This document shows, in pieces, positions 61,701 through 64,000 of a stretch of 64,000 bases of DNA. The stretch spans positions 33,654-97,653 of the forward strand of contig CATOIK010000008.1 of the NCBI GenBank assembly GCA_951800645.1. Reading direction: 5' to 3'. Origin of the DNA: an uncultured Eubacteriales bacterium. GTDB lineage: Bacteria > Bacillota > Clostridia > Lachnospirales > Lachnospiraceae. The first letter of the stretch is position 1. The number at the start of each line of letters is the position of its first letter. The notes under the pieces are model-generated. The model was not told the DNA's origin. It saw only the letters and a list, made by a program, of their open reading frames with translations, and ran no database searches. The position numbers and the translations under genes were made by a program.

Positions 61701-64000
61701 GATCCGGGTTGATTTTGCAGCGGAAGATAATCGCGGAACTGTAGCTCCGGATCATCAGTTTGTAGATTCCGGCGAGAAGCTGACAGCTTCCAAGATGCCT
61801 GAAGTAACAGCAAACAGCGGTTACCGTCATGTTGGCTGGAAGAAGCAGAATACTTCTGTATTCGTAGATCTGGAAAATGAAGTGATCACAGAAGCGTCAA
61901 CCTATGTGGCAGCTATGATGCCTGAGGATGATGTGACCATAGAAAACGGTTATGCCTTAACCGGCCATGGCTTTGTAATTGAAAGTGCAGATGAAGCAAA
62001 GACCATTACAAAGGAACAGGTGATCAAAAATGCTGAGGCCAGGGCATGGAACATTACCACCGGAGCAGATGCAGCGGTTACCATTTCTGACGCTGATTTG
62101 GCAAAGATTACCGGAGCCGGGGCAGAGGGCGGCATTTATGAGATTACGCTGACTGCACCGCCTGCAGGAAATGGCGCAAGCAGAACCATTGTTGTGGTAG
62201 TAAAAGGCAATAATACAACCGTGGTAAATCCAGAAAATCCTGGAGATATTACGCTTGCAATCACAGCAAAGAACACTTTGATGTCCAAAGAGGAGGCTGC
62301 TGCTCTGCAGAGCCATGCAGACCTTAAGAGCCGGATTCAGCCAGAGGCTTATGTGGTAGAAACCGGTAAAAAGCTGGCTGACAGTCAGATTACGATTGAT
62401 GATAATACATTCCAGCTTATTAAAAACACCCCGTTTGAGGGCGGCGCATATGTGCTGGATGTGACTGCTGCAGAAGGCCTGCAGACTGCAGCAACGGCGG
62501 TAGATGTAGTAGTAAAAGGGAGCAATACCGGCGGAGTAGAGGTAGACGATGACATTCTGGTTATCACAGCCCATGGTTTTGTAAAGCCGGAAGGAAATCT
62601 GGATGCAGCTAAGGCCAAGGAACTGTCTGAGGTTAAGGCAAAGCTGGCAGGAGCCGGAACAGATTTAACCGATGATGTTCAGGTGAACGCATCTCAGCTT
62701 GCCTTTATCAACAGCGATAAGGATGGTATTTATCCCTTAAGCTTCTTTGTAAGCAGAACAGATGCTCAGGGTACAGCAAAGACAGCCACTGTCACCGTAA
62801 ATGTAGTGGTGAAGGGCGACCAGACCGGAACCGATGAGAACAACACGATTGTTGTTACGGCAGACGGCTTCAGCCTGACCCAGACGGAAGCCAAGTCCTT
62901 GACGGAAGCACAGGCAGCAGAAAAAGCCAATGCAAAGGCCTATGTCATTGAAACCGGAGAGGAGCTTGCAGTTACCGCAGCAGCGGCTGACCTTACAAAG
63001 ATCCATAATGTAACCAAAGAAGGCGGAATTTTCGACCTGACCTTTACGGCAGAACATGACGGAAAGAGCGCAGATGCGACTGTCAAAGCAGCCGTAGACG
63101 GCGACCAGACCGGAACAGAGCCGGGCGGCGACAGAAGCGTAGCAATTACCGCAGACAACATCCTGGTAAGCTATGAAGAACTGGCAGGCATTACAGCGGC
63201 TCAGGTAGTAACCCGGTCTAAGGCAGAGGCCTGGGTACTGGAGACCAGAGAGAAGCTTACGGTTACCGTAGAGAATCTGGATGAGCTGAAAGCAGTAACC
63301 AGGGAAGGCGGAGAAGTAGCGCTTACCTTAAAAGCAACAGATCCGACCAGTGGAAAGAGCGCGTCTGCCAAGATTACCGCAGTGGTAACGGGAGACAACA
63401 CAGGAGGCGTGATTGTTGGAGATGACATCCTTGTTATTACTGCAAAGGACTTCAACAAATACGAGAACGCCTTAACTGAGGCTGTTGCAAGAACCAGCGC
63501 AGGGGCTGAAGCGCACTGGCTGAAGAACACGGAACCGATTGCTCAGAATGAGATTGCAGTAGACGCCGGCCAGTTAGCCGCAATCAACCAGGCAGAGGAA
63601 GGAAATCTTGACCTGACGTTCCGTATCACAAAGGACAGCAATACGGCACAGGTAACTGTAACCGTAACCATTGCAGGAGACGGAACCGTAACAGATCCGG
63701 AAGGGATCATTGCCCTTTATGCAGAAGGCTTTGCCGTTGCATACGATGATCTGTCTGGTTTGACAGATGCAGAGGCAAAGACCAATGCAGGTGTCAATGC
63801 CTATGTGATCGACAGCAAGGATGACCTGACCGGTCAGGTAACAGTAAGCGGATTAGATGAATTAAAGGCCAGCGCGTCCAGGGAAGGCGGCCGGTATGAC
63901 TTAACCTTTGCAGTTACCTATGAAGGCAAGACAGCAGAAAAGACGGTCAAGGTAGTAGTAACCGGAAGCCAGACTGTGGTACAAAACGGCATTGCCATTA
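55792..64000 (+). CDS. giant secreted repeat protein (adhesin-like), 3' end outside window
   Basis: I read this frame codon by codon and found no stop from ATG 55792 (AAAGGAGGA upstream) to the edge: at least 2,736 residues. Order: a long basic signal peptide (core FIAYVLLTVVFFNSVPVTEAYA); a short region crossing a G10 tract (codons ~112-115); a GDAQDxATP x3 and Ser/Asn/Ala linker (~136-205); ~1,400 residues of beta-rich bacterial-surface modules; InlB-type B repeats (~1650-2050) with VFAGWKN and YRHVGWKK and interspersed calcium-type loops DADGNGIPD and DSNGDGTAD; then seven ~95-residue repeats (~2053 onward). Cysteines are rare. The cell-wall anchor, if any, lies beyond the window. Function inferred: attachment or biofilm matrix. 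Confidence 0.88.
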   Translation, partial: MRAYLRRNSKLRESMRRFIAYVLLTVVFFNSVPVTEAYAAVKNSSIGLEWGDTPGIEGEDNGDGILPDEIRYEFSSEFTSEDEKEKRITLDVFSDSEYTIFGVETPDGQMSAGGGTAEYLVNENGVYDFTIYYLKGDAQDIATPGDAQDMATPGDAQGMATPGDALEDNLASSANAEKDATSSNADEEKASSSDAWEELDEIPLENDLAESFAADVEDGSLRSATVSYEVTDILPFTHEFHMEASEDGAKAAVRLTVVPTEEDTVIHGIILPDGTRADGTEALFDVDKNGTLQFEVIYERNASQKAKTTPFGLVSLLIGRNTNEQTKVLTYDVNLLADEPMVDLTIEKESPWDYLSVTNDTIGHMVTVTLNIKKADSQYGTRTIRVESRNDWFTVENYVTQADFIKKAESDYSGVTYTIDNDKLGSGDGSLTRLQVLFRPRTDLRRSISEKIMEEPDFNTLAFGVKETTPGVAGDVTKELEIRRDYSETFIESSGLGIVKSDLTSIYHGTNALTDGRLKLFPRNSNDRELTFSGNNSIPSTFTTGYFYLPITKSFHTPVKDLKITIPFPDGFGSETGQSLPEGGKGWILTGSKDGLKLGNETVSSSEGMSGSAVVSSNVKSDDFFGTKNNKKPQIGFAVNSQLKADKSYFEYEPGDYTAKDPMMVSYQQLKRQSDGTYAWEQVEMNLGYLKVSVPKLDMKESKQAKVDSKSPNQGILGNGSYRITVTNKASDTALRGGNRARTYQDSGVFEATLPEQFAAASLKVDGALKGQTIQYQLSGDSTWKTTTTGVFSIPSGQYVAKVRIPIPASGIGEQSFTLDFQASIATGSTSLVTVSMSLSGTGYPDAEQLSVSWQPYSETASKVTSLWLGNSNKFHLFAPKPSSVAASAAEFSVVLRFDNEPLGKTPLYENVKINVTGDIKDGINALSLIDPQAVRWNGNNASSVKQVDLDTDDTPVTLTYTTVKHPEKRVYQIADPKQDQMIAWDIEEDDVLTSLEIFFEKVQFEVLMADGVKWLMGCNILRQGQTLNGAGQLQDIPEGEYTFRGTVVGDGLNLNVGKDTSNVKKTIYQKLDVVLKNPSIDVTVPSSIAQGSTIGEITFRIPGWEPVQVSGKYDNVKYPEGSAVYLPLNTGYYYLGGATGFSEKTINGTRYLVYDLSGKQVYVAYSPSRLFVRIPKDVILCVGSNAEIFKGTGYVDYGPLLSIPGEEFGLVFQEYESMVEDTVGLTADSGVDYSGKRLLPLNSYGESTIVSSSNNQLYVLTGLKNESADFLQTAIHPESYDQPFAEAMIVTGVSEVSDYRLMLGLPRTNVSSAGKTSQMSLYLKSLDSSSVTVTGGDPTSIRFLKQNGTTAADTVEDARFVEVLWDKLPGKTTLTVSLDLTMKEDDVYALSNERNAYLSAEAYAGGSTTPSAIPEQTGSFQFVWDTISGLVFQESETADPDGIYSSGDKIPTSFGGVKYKKPGSTSWTTSSTTTTINWKHTYNSASGIYKVAVKPVKAGPYTVSVSVPSGMVLTYDNKTGDGSNAFLRDTSTGFELYADTSGLRWGSGSRSFDEVNAGYYKNPGVTVEPNPLTLRRGDSSAVTVTPDSRSTVTGLTLNDGNTYAELGQGMGGGQPGDSMTWPLKGVALTTSTRYGNVTAENIFGDSYTITNALKYEVVRKPYVTFNRGSGSWTDGTTAVKKEIEIDAYGSSMDASLVPAVTPPAGQVFAGWKNSTTLFDPTTEDISQGTTLTASYVADADGNGIPDSYQTDLTFTAQNGGLLNGKSEPVAFSKLKMVTDPVTSPLYPNPEDNPANWSSTGSARLTLTEIPAVTVTDSELFQSLGTWKVNEETDFITSEALIARDYTGDTTLEAQIKALAVPVTYSLQDPANPELAAGTFNSTLDSDLYMVNPETGNAVRYFTPNAQLGWPAKTTIISPEGYAFMYWTVLQNGSYVPITNPSEYSVTAPVTLYAHYGADSNGDGTADELQIRVDFAAEDNRGTVAPDHQFVDSGEKLTASKMPEVTANSGYRHVGWKKQNTSVFVDLENEVITEASTYVAAMMPEDDVTIENGYALTGHGFVIESADEAKTITKEQVIKNAEARAWNITTGADAAVTISDADLAKITGAGAEGGIYEITLTAPPAGNGASRTIVVVVKGNNTTVVNPENPGDITLAITAKNTLMSKEEAAALQSHADLKSRIQPEAYVVETGKKLADSQITIDDNTFQLIKNTPFEGGAYVLDVTAAEGLQTAATAVDVVVKGSNTGGVEVDDDILVITAHGFVKPEGNLDAAKAKELSEVKAKLAGAGTDLTDDVQVNASQLAFINSDKDGIYPLSFFVSRTDAQGTAKTATVTVNVVVKGDQTGTDENNTIVVTADGFSLTQTEAKSLTEAQAAEKANAKAYVIETGEELAVTAAAADLTKIHNVTKEGGIFDLTFTAEHDGKSADATVKAAVDGDQTGTEPGGDRSVAITADNILVSYEELAGITAAQVVTRSKAEAWVLETREKLTVTVENLDELKAVTREGGEVALTLKATDPTSGKSASAKITAVVTGDNTGGVIVGDDILVITAKDFNKYENALTEAVARTSAGAEAHWLKNTEPIAQNEIAVDAGQLAAINQAEEGNLDLTFRITKDSNTAQVTVTVTIAGDGTVTDPEGIIALYAEGFAVAYDDLSGLTDAEAKTNAGVNAYVIDSKDDLTGQVTVSGLDELKASASREGGRYDLTFAVTYEGKTAEKTVKVVVTGSQTVVQNGIAI
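56127..56136 (+). repeat. G10 homopolymer near 5' end of surface-protein gene
   Basis: Ten consecutive G residues in the coding strand, in frame as Ala-Gly-Gly-Gly. Gain or loss of one G would shift the frame and truncate a protein of more than 2,700 residues. Confidence 0.85.
56197..56286 (+). repeat. 27-bp tandem repeat encoding GDAQDxATP
   Basis: Three 9-codon units (56197-56223, 56224-56250, 56251-56277) and a partial fourth (GDA). Units differ by a few bases. Followed by degenerate Ser-Asn-Ala/Ser-Ser-Asp-Ala motifs. Such linkers are frequent in Lachnospiraceae surface proteins. Confidence 0.9.
61948..64000 (+). repeat. seven tandem ~290-bp repeats, array continues past the edge
   Basis: Repeats begin at about 61948, 62251, 62554, 62845, 63133, 63427 and 63706 (periods 279-303 bp). 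Each has the plan: ITAxxF strand, a helical region with A/K/E, an AYVIETGEEL-like strand, LxxIxxxxEGG, LTFxxT and a VxVVVKGxxTG linker. Amino-acid identity between units is low, so the repeats are old. Confidence 0.85.

Noticed and set aside
56228..63530. Many short open frames on both strands over the right-hand 8 kb
   Set aside because: All lie within the continuous large frame starting at 55792, which has the signal peptide, ribosome binding site and repeat structure.

Overview
The window reads as chromosomal DNA of an anaerobic, spore-forming Firmicute, most likely a gut-type Lachnospiraceae (Clostridium cluster XIVa relative). The basis is a SigK-type sporulation sigma factor, a SleB-type cell-wall hydrolase, strictly anaerobic enzymes (NrdG), strong AGGAGG ribosome binding sites, frequent GTG/TTG starts, roughly balanced base composition by eye, and a giant secreted protein with GDA..ATP linker repeats. 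The species cannot be fixed from the sequence alone. I see no prophage, insertion sequence, CRISPR array or rRNA; one tRNA-Ala(GGC) is present.

Layout. 1-8.5 kb: the 3' part of a nuclease-helicase fusion, a LysR regulator, dipeptidase PepD, a MATE exporter, moaA and a mogA-moaE fusion, then luxS and tRNA-Ala on the minus strand. 8.7-15.1 kb: a membrane protein of unknown function, a sigma-like protein without region 4, and single-chain PurL. 15.4-18 kb: a phosphofructokinase with unusual active-site residues, translationally coupled to a long class II aldolase, followed by a hairpin-dense intergenic element. 18.1-22 kb: a TauE/SafE exporter with a C_GCAxxG_C_C protein, nrdG, and a secreted protein with three predicted flavinylation motifs. 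22.1-31.7 kb: aldose epimerase and LacI regulator, divergent from a taurine/sulfonate-type ABC transporter and then NagB-like, NagA-like, TIM-like and LarA-like enzymes. 31.7-35.9 kb: a spermidine/iron-type ABC transporter with its own promoter and leader, ending in a duplicated 46-bp element. 36-38 kb: an MFS transporter and an ArsR-type regulator with two palindromic operators. 38-43 kb: a LysR regulator divergent from two complete aconitase-family dehydratases and a YbaK deacylase. 43-46.2 kb: sleB-like hydrolase, a broken HAD phosphatase, pyrBI. 46.3-50.3 kb: a MacB-type ABC system with a secreted accessory protein. 50.3-52.5 kb: a ZTP riboswitch controlling stand-alone IMP cyclohydrolase and AICAR transformylase. 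52.5-55.6 kb: hflK, hflC, a cupin and sigK. 55.8 kb to the right edge: an open reading frame of at least 2,736 codons for a surface protein, with a G10 tract near its 5' end.

Functional themes. Purine synthesis appears twice: PurL, and the last two steps under ZTP control. Pyrimidine synthesis is represented by pyrBI. The least conventional part is 22-32 kb. There, familiar families (NagA, NagB, triose-phosphate isomerase, LarA) sit together and each seems to differ at residues that normally set substrate or mechanism. A 12-bp LacI-type operator-like sequence is shared between this locus and the upstream phosphofructokinase-aldolase operon. Together these suggest an uncharacterised carbohydrate or amino-sugar pathway. 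The most eye-catching single gene is the giant surface protein, a candidate phase-variable adhesin.
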